From contig NZ_AP025018.1 in NCBI RefSeq assembly GCF_019977735.1, positions 5,088,580 to 5,152,579 of the forward strand: a stretch of 64,000 bases of DNA, written 5' to 3'. A model generated the notes under the pieces. It was not told the origin of the DNA. It saw only the letters and a program-made list of their open reading frames with translations, and did no database searches. The number at the start of each line of letters is the position of its first letter. Within the stretch, counting starts at the first letter, position 1. The translations under genes and the position numbers were made by a program. The DNA comes from Calothrix sp. PCC 7716 (GTDB lineage Bacteria > Cyanobacteriota > Cyanobacteriia > Cyanobacteriales > Nostocaceae). This document shows positions 44,158-52,820 of the stretch, one piece after another.

Positions 44158-45300
44158 GTGGCGCTATTGAAAGGCTTTGAAGTTGAAATGTATACTGGAA
44201 CGCCGAATGGTGATGTTGTAGGTCTCTCCGACAAAATTGTCGCGTCCTTAGCTTCAGATGGGTTTGTTCGTGAACCAGATAGTCGTAATGTAGAGTATAC
44301 AACCGCACCAAGTGCGAATTACGAAAAATTATTATGCAGTCTATTGCAGCCTCGGCAGCAGTTAAGGTCATATTTAAGCAAATTGGGTGACTATACTATC
44401 ATTCCGGGAAGCACCTTGTCTTTAGGAGGTAATAATCAATTTTTTCGTTCCGACCCAAGTAACTCATATCATGACTTTATTGAAAAGACATACGGCACTA
44501 AAGTCGTTACTGCCAGCATTCACATCAACGTCGGCATTAGTGACTTAGAAACATTAATGCGTGCCTGTCGGTTAATTCGTGTTGAAGCACCTTTATATTT
44601 AGCTCTTAGTGCAGCATCACCATTTATAGATGGCGCCACAACTGGATATCACTCGACTCGTTGGGGAGTATTTCCACAAACACCTGCGCGCGTACCTTTG
44701 TTTACCAGCCATGCCCATCATATTCAGTGGGTTGAAGAGCAATTAGCAGCAGGTACAATGCAGAATGTTCGCCACTTATGGGCTTCTGTACGTCCAAATG
44801 GAAATGGGCGCCCTTATGATTTAAATCGCTTGGAGTTGAGGATTTGCGATTTAGTGACAGACCCCATTGCTTTACTTTCCATAACAGCCTTACTCGAAGC
44901 ACGTTTACTACAGTTAATCGAAAATCCGAATTTAGACCCGTTAGTTAGTAGTAGTTTTACAGACGAGGAATTAATCGATATTACTTCAGCCAACGAAATG
45001 GCAGCAGCATCACTGAGTCTAGATGCGAAACTTCAACATTGGCAGGACGGCAGAACAATAAGTGCCCGTGATTGGATTGGTGAACTTTATGATGGCGCCA
45101 TTCTAACAGCCAAGCAGCATGGTTTTAGCTGTTTTCTTTCACCACTGCAAAAAATCCTCCGCGAAGGTAACGAAGCACAGCAATGGCTCCAACTTCACGC
45201 CGTAGGTATTTCGACTCGTAACGTACTTACCCAAGCAATTGCTGCTACACGAGACCGTGAAATCGAATTACAAGACAAAATCTGTTCCTCAGTTGGCTAA
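44158..45300 (+). CDS. gshA: Glutamate-cysteine ligase, cyanobacterial type
   Basis: A 380-residue protein. The start is GTG at 44158, with AGGAGA about 9 bp upstream. LKGFEVEMYTG is the conserved N-terminus with glutamate residues of the active site, then VEYTTAPSANYEKLL, IPGSTLSLGG and KVVTASIHINVGISD, which match the compact cyanobacterial/proteobacterial GshA group. It makes gamma-glutamylcysteine from glutamate, cysteine and ATP, the first step of glutathione synthesis. gshB is not adjacent. The gene lies 109 bp after the HDAC-family gene, with a hairpin between them, so it probably has its own promoter. Confidence 0.9.
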   Translation: MALLKGFEVEMYTGTPNGDVVGLSDKIVASLASDGFVREPDSRNVEYTTAPSANYEKLLCSLLQPRQQLRSYLSKLGDYTIIPGSTLSLGGNNQFFRSDPSNSYHDFIEKTYGTKVVTASIHINVGISDLETLMRACRLIRVEAPLYLALSAASPFIDGATTGYHSTRWGVFPQTPARVPLFTSHAHHIQWVEEQLAAGTMQNVRHLWASVRPNGNGRPYDLNRLELRICDLVTDPIALLSITALLEARLLQLIENPNLDPLVSSSFTDEELIDITSANEMAAASLSLDAKLQHWQDGRTISARDWIGELYDGAILTAKQHGFSCFLSPLQKILREGNEAQQWLQLHAVGISTRNVLTQAIAATRDREIELQDKICSSVG

Positions 45301-45698
45301 AATTTTAGAAACCGGGTTTCTTTGTTGAAATATTGTAATAAAAACAACTATTTTGCCTAGAAACCCGGTTTCTTAGTGAACTCTTGCAATAAAAACAATG
45401 ATTTTGCGTAGAAACCGGGTTTTTTGGTTGAAATCTTGCAATAAAAACAACTATTTTGCATAAAAACCCGGTTTTTTTGTGTTAAGCCGCTCAAATCAGT
45501 ATTACACAACACAATTTATCAAAATATTTTATTGTCAAGTTTCTATAAAACAATTCATCGTCTGTTTTAAATTTCTAATCAATCGTGGTAGATTAGCGAA
45601 TATTAATAAAAACTATCATTGACCTCTATCTTAGGGTGGATTCGCAATGAGCAATACACTGTGTATTTGAATACATACATACGAATTAGCTAGCCTCG
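45301..45698. other. Gap with family 2 repeat array
   Basis: The left half is the AGAAACC array described separately; the right half is AT-rich, holds the trmL promoter and shows AATCAATCGTGGTAGATTAG, a short piece like part of the unit at 18931. Confidence 0.5.
45307..45478. repeat. AGAAACC array, family 2, ~52 bp units
   Basis: Four AGAAACC/AAAACCC palindromes begin at about 45307, 45359, 45410 and 45462. Between them is a conserved spacer containing GCAATAAAAACAACTATTTT. It is the largest array of this family here and lies between gshA and trmL. Confidence 0.85.
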
Positions 45699-46160
45699 AT
45701 GCCTCAAGTTGTCTTAATCAATCCGTTAATACCTCCAAACACAGGTAATATAGCCCGAACCTGCGCTGCAACAGGTACTGAATTACATTTAGTTGGTCCA
45801 CTAGGGTTTGAATTGAGCGACCGTTACTTAAAACGGGCTGGTTTGGACTATTGGGAATATGTGAAATTGCATTATCACGAGACATTGGCAGATTTTCTAT
45901 TGGCACATCAGCAGCGTTCTGGTCGTTGTCTGGGATTCACTGTGCGCGGAAATCATAATTATTCTCGCTTTGAGTATGAGTTAGATGACTGGTTGCTATT
46001 TGGTAGTGAGACCAATGGGTTGCCACCCGAAATGCTGTCCAAATGTGATGAAACGCTTTATATACCTATGTCTGAGACTGGAGTTCGCAGTTTGAACCTT
46101 TCTGTGAGCGTCGCAGTTGGTTTATTTGAATGTCGGCGTCAGTTAGGGTATTTAGGGTGA
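45699..46160 (+). CDS. trmL: tRNA (cytidine/uridine-2'-O)-methyltransferase TrmL
   Basis: A 153-residue SPOUT-class enzyme. LINPLIPPNTGNIARTCAAT is the N-terminal signature, LLFGSETNGLPPEM the first SAM-binding knot segment, and IPMSETGVRSLNLSVSVAVG the C-terminal trefoil knot. The size fits TrmL rather than longer SpoU enzymes. It methylates the 2'-O of the wobble residue 34 in tRNA-Leu species. It stands alone, with 398 bp before it and 793 bp after it. Confidence 0.92.
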   Translation: MPQVVLINPLIPPNTGNIARTCAATGTELHLVGPLGFELSDRYLKRAGLDYWEYVKLHYHETLADFLLAHQQRSGRCLGFTVRGNHNYSRFEYELDDWLLFGSETNGLPPEMLSKCDETLYIPMSETGVRSLNLSVSVAVGLFECRRQLGYLG

Positions 46161-46953
46161 TTTTGTTCGTATACTAGTTAACTACTTAAAGATAAGCCAA
46201 GTAAAGTAGGTCAATAAGTATTTTTTTTGTAAAGACAGTTATTTTTACGTATAATTGCTGTAGCGTTGTAGTGTGTTTTTGATGCAAACGAGCATTAGCT
46301 GAGTGATTATACTTAAAAAGCTCAGTATGTTTATATAAGAAATTTGTATATAAACTGTGAGGTAAATTCCACATTTAAACATAGAGATTTATAAATTGTT
46401 ACCTTTGCTTTTATTGGAACGAAACAGACAGGATATAGTCATATTAGGCATTTGAGCCAATAACAAAAAAGCAAAAACTTTTTTGTGTAAAAGTACCTGC
46501 CCTGTTACTACGGTTGTTTTTTTGGGAATAATTAACGTAAATTCTCGTGAAGCGGAAGTCAATTGGGTGCATGGCCCTGTTTTGGGGTATATACCGAAAA
46601 GACATATATAATTGTTTGTTCCTCAGATGTTAAGCGCGTCTTCAAAGCTTGCCGTTTTTCGTACCAATGTGTTTATCGTTCGTTTTATCCTGAAGAACAG
46701 CACATAACGAGATAACTGTAAAGAGGGAGACATGTAGAGCTATGAGGAATAATAAGACAAGTAAAGAAAAAAATTAAGTTTTTTTGAATCATATGAACTT
46801 GTCTAAATCAGAGAACCAGGTTAATCTTGCGTAAGTATCTCTGGTGAATGTGATCTTGATCAATCGTTCGTAGTGATCTAAATCATTGACTATTGTCCGA
46901 CTGAAAACAAAATCGAGGTCAGTTAAGCTAAGCGCGATCATAGGAGGTCGTCT
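46161..46953. other. Long leader region of the LysM-M23 gene
   Basis: 793 bp without a convincing gene. The AT-rich left half shows nothing definite. The right half, from about 46560, is richer in GC and purine blocks (AAAGAGGGAGACATG near 46720) and carries the possible riboswitch at 46800-46940. Confidence 0.55.
46800..46940 (+). promoter_or_regulatory. Possible ydaO-like (c-di-AMP) riboswitch leader
   Basis: Just before the LysM-M23 gene, conserved-looking blocks occur in the order GAGAACCA (46811), CTGGTGAATG (46841), GATCTTGATC hairpin, GTAGTGATC, GTCCGACTG and GGTCAGTTAAGC. These resemble the ydaO/yuaA motif (GGAACC, GGGUGAAU, GUAGGGA, GACAGCUAAC) in order, but several bases differ. 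Cell-wall peptidase genes are known targets of that riboswitch. A covariance-model search is needed to decide. Confidence 0.35.
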
Positions 46954-49167
46954 TTGAAACGAGTATTAAAAAGTAAAGTAAAGGCTAATCTAGAAAATAA
47001 CTCCAGTGAGGATGCCACGGTGGACAGTTTGAATTTACCAAGTCAAAAATTAAACCGCCGCAAGCGGACAAGTGCTGCCATGCTTGGCTTGGCAATCTCA
47101 ATGGGAGCGGGTAGCCTTTTTGTGACTCGGCAAAGCGATCAAGCCCTGGCAGCAGAACCTGTAGGCAACCAAAATACAGCTTCTGCCATTCCTGCTGCTG
47201 GTGACACTGGGGTGAAATTAGCAACCACTAACCAGATGGGAAGCACATCCGCCGTCTCGAATGTGAGCGCGCCAGAAAATCCCGTTTCGGTAGTTGAGCC
47301 AACAGCAATTTCACAGGTGCCTGGGCTTGGTGCTAAATTGCAAATTGCGGCAAGCAGAAGTGAGCAGTTCGCTCCCAACGCTTCTTCGTTTACTAAGGCA
47401 ACTACTGAACATAATTCGGTTTCCGATGTTCAGACAGCCAATAAAGGTCAGAGAATAGGAAATGCAATTGCCAAAGTGCGTTTCAAAAATCTTGCACAGG
47501 CGCCAGTACCAACAAGTTACGGTATTACAAATGGTACGGTTGCTCAATCGCCAGCAGCAAACACACAAACATTATCGTCATTTACGAATTATAATAATGA
47601 CGATGTGGATGCTCAACTTAAAGCACAGCAAGAGTTTGCGATTAATAAATTACAGCAAAAATCCGACAGACTAAGAAATAGTCTGAACAAGTTACGCCCT
47701 AGTGACGAAAAAGTCTCGCAGCAAAATGAGACAGTTGGAACAAGCCAGCAGTCACAGAACACAGCAACAAATAGCTCAGAATCAAGTGCAACTCCTAACA
47801 ATGCCAGTGTACCAGAAATACCTAACAGTGTTGTAGGGGCAGTGGTACCATCTGCATCTAAAGTTTATGAAGTAAAATCTGGAGATACGCTAGCTGTAAT
47901 TGCAAGCAGCAACGGAACTTCAGTTAATGAAATAGTTAAAGCGAATGGGATTCAAAACCCAAACGAGTTAAAAATTAATCAGAAACTAAATATCCCTGTA
48001 GCGAATGTTTCTACAACAACCGCTACGCCTTCGGTAGCAGGATCAAATCTGACGGCGCCAACAGCTAGTAACGTAGCAATTCCAACACCAGCGCGATTGG
48101 GTACAGTTGCATCGAACGATACAGTAGCTCCAGTAGTAGTTCCAACACCTTTGTCAACTACCGAAGCTTCGACAGTTAAAGAAGATTCAACACCAATTGA
48201 CCCAACAGCAAGCGGTGTAGGTGGTGAAACAGCGCCTAAAGTGTTTGCTGAAATGCGGCAACGTAACGCAACAAGCAAGCAAGCAAAACAAGACCGTGGT
48301 CTTCGCAGTTTGCAAGCAGAAATTGAGCGTTTACGTGAAAAATATCGCGCTCAACAATCAGGCAGTCAAGTACCGACACAAGTTAACTTAAATAACGTCT
48401 CGGTACCTGTTCCTACCTATACTCCAAACGCTGTAACAGTACCTTCAATTCCTGCGGCTACAAGACGTAACAACATCGCTATCCCAGTTCCTACAATCAG
48501 ACCAAATACTGTAGCGATACCAATTCCGGTTCCAACACCTATGGCGCCTAACTTTAGTGCCGAGCCTGTTAAATCAGAATGGTCTACCCGCAATACACGC
48601 AATAACAACAGATTGTCAGTACCACCAGTACCAACAACTGTCAATGCCTCCGAATCGCTAGGTAACATGCGAGGAGTAACAGTAAGTCCACAACTACCTC
48701 CTTTGGCTGCGGTTGATAGATATCTACCCAGAGCAATTGATGAAAACACTCCTCCAATCGCACCAGGGGCGCCAGGAGTTGGAAACACAGCTTTTATCTG
48801 GCCAGCTAAAGGCGTTTTAACATCAGGTTACGGCTGGCGTTGGGGTAGAATGCACCGTGGTATTGATGTCGCAAACTCCACTGGAACACCAGTTTATGCA
48901 GCAGCAGCTGGTGTGATTGAAAAATCCGGTTGGAATAATGGTGGCTATGGTAATTTAGTTGAAGTTCGTCATGCTGACGGTACTATGACTCGTTACGGTC
49001 ACAACAGCAAACTCATGGTTCAAGTTGGACAACAAGTCAACCAAGGCGACATTATTGCCCTAATGGGAAGCACTGGTTTCAGTACTGGTCCCCACACCCA
49101 TTTTGAAATTCACAAAGCAGGTAAAGGCGCAGTTAACCCAATTGCGATGCTTCCTCCACGAGTCTAA
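46954..49167 (+). CDS. Membrane-anchored LysM and M23 peptidase (cell-wall hydrolase)
   Basis: A 737-residue protein starting at TTG 46954; AGGAGG at 46942-46947 supports this start. A basic N-terminus and a hydrophobic segment (about 40-58) suggest a membrane anchor or signal. A LysM domain (about 304-348; VYEVKSGDTLAVIAS, NELKINQKLNIP) binds peptidoglycan, a long Pro/Thr/Val-rich linker with a short coiled coil follows, and the C-terminal M23 domain has zinc motifs HRGIDVANS (about 633) and PHTHFEI (about 713). It is probably an endopeptidase or an EnvC/NlpD-like activator, though here the zinc ligands are kept. It may be controlled by the leader described above. Confidence 0.88.
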   Translation: MKRVLKSKVKANLENNSSEDATVDSLNLPSQKLNRRKRTSAAMLGLAISMGAGSLFVTRQSDQALAAEPVGNQNTASAIPAAGDTGVKLATTNQMGSTSAVSNVSAPENPVSVVEPTAISQVPGLGAKLQIAASRSEQFAPNASSFTKATTEHNSVSDVQTANKGQRIGNAIAKVRFKNLAQAPVPTSYGITNGTVAQSPAANTQTLSSFTNYNNDDVDAQLKAQQEFAINKLQQKSDRLRNSLNKLRPSDEKVSQQNETVGTSQQSQNTATNSSESSATPNNASVPEIPNSVVGAVVPSASKVYEVKSGDTLAVIASSNGTSVNEIVKANGIQNPNELKINQKLNIPVANVSTTTATPSVAGSNLTAPTASNVAIPTPARLGTVASNDTVAPVVVPTPLSTTEASTVKEDSTPIDPTASGVGGETAPKVFAEMRQRNATSKQAKQDRGLRSLQAEIERLREKYRAQQSGSQVPTQVNLNNVSVPVPTYTPNAVTVPSIPAATRRNNIAIPVPTIRPNTVAIPIPVPTPMAPNFSAEPVKSEWSTRNTRNNNRLSVPPVPTTVNASESLGNMRGVTVSPQLPPLAAVDRYLPRAIDENTPPIAPGAPGVGNTAFIWPAKGVLTSGYGWRWGRMHRGIDVANSTGTPVYAAAAGVIEKSGWNNGGYGNLVEVRHADGTMTRYGHNSKLMVQVGQQVNQGDIIALMGSTGFSTGPHTHFEIHKAGKGAVNPIAMLPPRV

Positions 49168-49217
49168 ACACCCAACTGTATCCAACTTAATAAATCATCC
49201 TGTGGGATGTATTTATT

Positions 49218-49242
49218 GTGGGGTGGGCATCCTTGCCCGCCC
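49218..49242. repeat. GGGCA palindrome, family 1, copy 10
   Basis: GGGGTGGGCATCCTTGCCCG plus CCC, about 50 bp after the LysM-M23 stop. Confidence 0.75.
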
Positions 49243-49382
49243 TTAATATTAGACATTCTTAAATCGGGCGGCGCCTCATCCGAAAATTTATTTGAAAAAA
49301 GACTAGTCAACACATTAATCTTGTGCTACATTAATAAATCGTTGGACAAAAACTGTTAAATAAAGGTTTTCCAACAAATTAC

Positions 49383-49456
49383 GGCTCAGTAGCTCAGTTG
49401 GTTAGAGTAGGGGACTCATAAGCCCTTGGTCGTGTGTTCGAGTCACACCTGAGCCA
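49383..49456 (+). tRNA. tRNA with CAU anticodon (Met elongator or Ile2)
   Basis: 74 nt cloverleaf: acceptor GGCTCAG pairs with CTGAGCC plus A73; D arm GCTC-AGTTGGTTA-GAGT; anticodon loop CTCATAA; variable loop TGGTC; T arm GTGTG-TTCGAGT-CACAC. No CCA is encoded. The anticodon stem GGGGA/GCCCT has an A31-G39 mismatch. The CAU anticodon fits elongator tRNA-Met or the lysidine-modified tRNA-Ile2; the AGGGGACTCATAAG and TTGGTCG segments resemble E. coli Ile2 more than its tRNA-Met, so identity is left open. Confidence 0.92.
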
Positions 49457-49476
49457 TCCACATTTCAACCATTACA

Positions 49477-49506
49477 AGCCCCTCGACGAGGGGCTTTCGG
49501 TTTTTT
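49477..49506 (+). terminator. Intrinsic terminator after the tRNA gene
   Basis: AGCCCCTCGACGAGGGGCT forms a perfect 8-9 bp stem, followed by TTCGG and six Ts. It lies 20 bp after the tRNA. Confidence 0.9.
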
Positions 49507-49672
49507 ATTGGGCCATTTTAGGTCAGTTTGGGTAAATGATTGGGGTAATCAAATATTGGGCAACAATCGATATATAGTACATGGGTATAAGCTTTATACA
49601 AAGAACAATCAACCTCACCTGCGTTTTTTAAGCTTGGCGCCGTTAAGCGTGATATTAAAATGCTTAACTTCT

Positions 49673-50023
49673 TTAGGAGGCATTTGCAACATCCTTGGAC
49701 GTGATCTGTCCTGTTGCAATTCCTTGTTCTCTTTTCGTGCGACGACGTTTGGTTAAACTAAATACTGTAATTGCATCTGAACTCGCAACTGGGGAAGGTG
49801 AGTAATCGAGTAAATCTGCTGGCGCAATAGGTTGGTCTAAATCTTGTGCCAACTCATTTAAAGCATTGCATAACAAATCTAGCGCCACCCCATCCAAGCG
49901 TGGCATCGTTTTAGAATTTCTCAAGTTAGACATTGCGTTTGTGCTAATGTCCAGCTTGCCAGCTAGGTCTACGCCTTTGATGCTATACCTAGCCATAATT
50001 TCTTTGAGTCTCCACCTAATCAA
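49673..50023 (-). CDS. XRE-family transcriptional regulator
   Basis: A 116-residue protein. The Cro/CI-type helix-turn-helix spans about 10-70: YSIKGVDLAGKLDISTNAMS and LRNSKTMPRLDGVALDLLCN match the group whose members begin MIRWRL or similar, which supports the TTG start at 50023; an ATG at 49996 (MARYSIKG) would cut the first helix. The C-terminal ~45 residues are basic and low in structure. It is divergent from the coiled-coil gene at 50259, and the region between contains inverted repeats that are candidate operators. It probably represses itself and that gene. Confidence 0.85.
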   Translation of the reverse strand: MIRWRLKEIMARYSIKGVDLAGKLDISTNAMSNLRNSKTMPRLDGVALDLLCNALNELAQDLDQPIAPADLLDYSPSPVASSDAITVFSLTKRRRTKREQGIATGQITSKDVANAS

Positions 50024-50042
50024 AGTTTAAGGCACATGAATT

Positions 50043-50059
50043 GTACATCTCTAATGTAC
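50043..50059. promoter_or_regulatory. Candidate operator: GTACAT inverted repeat
   Basis: GTACATCTCTAATGTAC, a perfect 6 bp inverted repeat with a 5 bp spacer, 20 bp upstream of the XRE gene start. A third GTACAT lies at 50139-50144. Confidence 0.45.
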
Positions 50060-50100
50060 TTGCATCTGCTTCTTCCATAAAGCCAAGCCTAAATTTGTTA

Positions 50101-50140
50101 TATCAAACTTTAAGTTGTGTAAATACATTTGAGTTTGATG
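50101..50140. promoter_or_regulatory. Candidate operator: ATCAAACT/AGTTTGAT inverted repeat
   Basis: ATCAAACT (50102-50109) and AGTTTGAT (50132-50139) form a perfect 8 bp inverted repeat over a 22 bp gap in the divergent promoter region. ATCAAAGTTTAAG at 50019-50031 resembles ATCAAACTTTAAG at 50102. Confidence 0.45.
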
Positions 50141-50258
50141 TACATATTTAAACCTAAGTTGTAGTAAAATAAAAGTGTAAAAAGAAAGCGAGCGCACCTT
50201 TTCTTGGCGGATTAGACGCTCGCCTTCAATCTAGACCCAAATATTAAAGGTCAAAACT

Positions 50259-51641
50259 ATGATGACACAGAAACAAAGTATTGGCACAGTACAATTGAAC
50301 TTACCTGCTGACACAATAGTGCCTTTCGTTCTTTCGTATAACTTCGACTATAATCAATTCGATAAGCCCGAACTACAAAACAAAGCGAAAAGCACTCTCT
50401 CGAACTTTTTGGGTTTTGTGCGTTCTTCTTTCGATGGTTTGCTTTCCATAGGGCAAGCATTACAGAATTTTTATTTTGAATGTTTACAAGAATGTTCAAA
50501 TGGGAAGAAAGTCTTTTCTGACTGGCTCAACAGTGATGATTTCGGCGCGACAAAACATTTCGCGACCTCGGCAATGTCCATATGGACTTGGTATGAAAAG
50601 CTTCCTTTAAGAGTACAGCGTTTAGTACGTCAAAATGTCCAAAAGTGGAGCGTATCGGCACTTAGGCAATTAACTAAAGTCAGCACTGACTTGGTAAAAG
50701 AATTAGTCAGCACAGGCAAGAAGACAGCACAACAAGTAAAGAAGAGTGGGGGAGGGGAAGTTCAAGATAGTGGGGAACTAGTAGCGAAACAGAGCCGACA
50801 AAATGCTAAAAGTCAATTGGATTCCTCCACTTCCCCACTCACCCATTCCCCCACTCCTCTTGCTCCTGGAGTGAGAGTAATAGTAGCGCACGATAAAATG
50901 TGGGCTGGTTATAGTGGCATTATCATGTCCCAGCAGGCTGATTCATTTTGGGTGTTACTAGATAACACGGTGGCTCAAAGGATGGAGGTCAAAAATTTAT
51001 TCAAAGAAAACCAATTACAGCCAGAAGCTAAACAAGCTACTAATTCCATTGCTTCCAAACAATTGTTCACACTCGAACAAGTAGAAGAGAGAATAGCCGA
51101 AGCTTTGGCACAACGAGATAGAGAAGAAGCAGAAAAGAAGCAAGGGCAATATATAGAAGTTCGAGACGCAGCACGAGAAGAAGTGAAACGGGAACTCATA
51201 GCAGCTGAACAATACGCTTTATCAATGGCACAAGCAAAACAAGCATTGCTTGAGCAACTAGCAGCGACTCAACAGGAGCTACAGTCTGTGCGTGCTTTAC
51301 AAATTAAAAACGAACAATTAGAACAAAGAGTTGCGGAATTAGAAAAAGCTTTAGAAGGCGCCAGTGCAAACAATTGGAATAATACTTTTACAACTCAAGC
51401 GGCAAAAGTAATAAATTCAGATTTAGAAAAAACAATTGCACCACTGATGTCAGAAGTAGAAAGGCTGCAAAACCTTGTGAAATCTAAGGAGCAAGAATTA
51501 TTAGAACTTCAAACTCAAAACGAGAAGCAACACGAAGAACTAGTAATACTCCAGCAATCAACAGTACAAGTGTCTGAAAACATTCTTACGGAGTTTGGTG
51601 AGATTATAGAGCGGCAAGTGGAATGTTACATACTGGAATAA
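50259..51641 (+). CDS. Coiled-coil protein of unknown function (460 aa)
   Basis: No named family is recognised. Residues 1-165 form a helical region with aromatic-rich segments (NFYFECLQECSNGKKVFSDW). A low-complexity linker (about 188-205, SSTSPLTHSPTPL) is encoded by C-rich repeats. Residues about 206-245 (PGVRVIVAHDKMWAGYSGII, then SFWVLLDNT) look like an SH3/KOW-like beta domain. Residues about 270-455 are coiled coil (ALAQRDREEAEKKQGQYIEV, LEQRVAELEKALEG). No signal peptide or membrane helix. It is divergent from an XRE regulator with inverted repeats between, next to a tRNA gene, which suggests a regulated accessory pair. Confidence 0.65.
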   Translation: MMTQKQSIGTVQLNLPADTIVPFVLSYNFDYNQFDKPELQNKAKSTLSNFLGFVRSSFDGLLSIGQALQNFYFECLQECSNGKKVFSDWLNSDDFGATKHFATSAMSIWTWYEKLPLRVQRLVRQNVQKWSVSALRQLTKVSTDLVKELVSTGKKTAQQVKKSGGGEVQDSGELVAKQSRQNAKSQLDSSTSPLTHSPTPLAPGVRVIVAHDKMWAGYSGIIMSQQADSFWVLLDNTVAQRMEVKNLFKENQLQPEAKQATNSIASKQLFTLEQVEERIAEALAQRDREEAEKKQGQYIEVRDAAREEVKRELIAAEQYALSMAQAKQALLEQLAATQQELQSVRALQIKNEQLEQRVAELEKALEGASANNWNNTFTTQAAKVINSDLEKTIAPLMSEVERLQNLVKSKEQELLELQTQNEKQHEELVILQQSTVQVSENILTEFGEIIERQVECYILE

Positions 51642-51810
51642 ATGCAATTACTGCTTTTGTCGCGGATTTATCGTCACAGTTGAGCTATCAAGAAGAGATG
51701 GCTTTTTAGGCGCCGCAACCACCAGACGCATAATTCCTAAGTTTTAAAACGGAAACTCTCACTTTCAGCTAAGATGATAAAGTATTGTTAAGATTATTTA
51801 CAAAATTATT

Positions 51811-52734
51811 ATGAATATCATTTGGCTGTTAACGGTGGTGCTAGGGCTAGGAATAATCTATCTCTTTAGTGCGCGTCGCTACCAATCGAGTGATTCTGTA
51901 GCAAATGCCTACGACGAATGGACTCAAGATGGGATTTTAGAGTTTTACTGGGGCGAGCATATTCATTTAGGTCACTATGGTACCCCTCCAAAACCCAAAG
52001 ATTTTCGTGCCGCTAAGGTAGATTTTGTGCATGAGATGGTGCGTTGGGGTGGGTTAGAAAAATTACCACGCGGCGCCTCCGTTTTAGATGTAGGCTGTGG
52101 AATTGGAGGTAGTAGCCGAATTTTAGCGCGAGATTACGGCTTTAATGTTACAGGCATTACTATTAGCCCAGAACAAGTAAAGCGGGCTATTGAATTAACG
52201 GCGCCAGAAATTCCGGCTAAGTTCCAAGTAGATGATGCGATGAATTTGTCTTTTCCAGATGCCAGTTTTGATGTTGTTTGGTGTATAGAGGCAGGACCTC
52301 ATATGCCAGATAAAGCAGTTTTTGCGAAAGAACTATTACGGGTACTCAAGCCAGGAGGTGTGCTTGTAGTAGCAGACTGGAACCAGCGAGATAGCCGAAA
52401 GCAACCCTTGCTATTATGGGAACGTTGGGTAATGCGGCAATTACTCGACCAATGGGCACATCCAGAATTTGCCAGTATTGAAGGATTTGCAGAACTTTTG
52501 CAAGCAACAGCATTAACACAAGGGGCAGTTACAACTTCTGACTGGACACAAGAAACCCTACCAGCTTGGCTTGACTCCATTTGGCAAGGAATTATTCGTC
52601 CCAAAGGTTTAATAAGTTTTGGTTTACCTGGTTTTATCAAATCACTGCGAGAAGTACCCACCTTGTTATTAATGCGTTTAGCATTTGGTGTTGGTCTATG
52701 TCGCTTCGGCATGTTCCGAGCAGTACGTGCGTAG
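51811..52734 (+). CDS. MPBQ/MSBQ methyltransferase (tocopherol and plastoquinone synthesis)
   Basis: A 307-residue SAM methyltransferase with an N-terminal membrane helix (about 3-20). SSDSVANAYDEWTQDGILEF, YWGEHIHLGHYGTPP and the SAM motif VLDVGCGIGGSSRILA are followed by WCIEAGPHMPDKAVFAKELL and the C-terminal LLMRLAFGVGLCRFGMF. As I recall it, Synechocystis sll0418 reads nearly the same across these segments; that enzyme methylates 2-methyl-6-phytyl- and solanesyl-benzoquinols. It acts at the membrane. No partner pathway genes adjoin. It lies 169 bp after the coiled-coil gene and probably has its own promoter. Confidence 0.88.
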   Translation: MNIIWLLTVVLGLGIIYLFSARRYQSSDSVANAYDEWTQDGILEFYWGEHIHLGHYGTPPKPKDFRAAKVDFVHEMVRWGGLEKLPRGASVLDVGCGIGGSSRILARDYGFNVTGITISPEQVKRAIELTAPEIPAKFQVDDAMNLSFPDASFDVVWCIEAGPHMPDKAVFAKELLRVLKPGGVLVVADWNQRDSRKQPLLLWERWVMRQLLDQWAHPEFASIEGFAELLQATALTQGAVTTSDWTQETLPAWLDSIWQGIIRPKGLISFGLPGFIKSLREVPTLLLMRLAFGVGLCRFGMFRAVRA

Positions 52735-52820
52735 GTAGGGTGCGTGAAAGCCTAAACCAATATAATTGGAAAAGCAAAATATAATAGCTTTCACGCACCA
52801 CCCGCTAAATTTTCAAAAGA

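Noticed and set aside
45307-45478. CRISPR-like repeat-spacer pattern
   Set aside because: The ~36 bp spacers are nearly identical to each other, so this is a tandem repeat of a composite unit.
46985-48788. Several ORFs of 60-120 codons opposite or inside the LysM-M23 gene
   Set aside because: They are shadows of a Pro/Thr/Val-rich coding sequence whose frame and domains are clear.
49383-51700. Integrated island bounded by tRNA att sites
   Set aside because: No integrase gene and no repeat of the tRNA 3' end was seen downstream.
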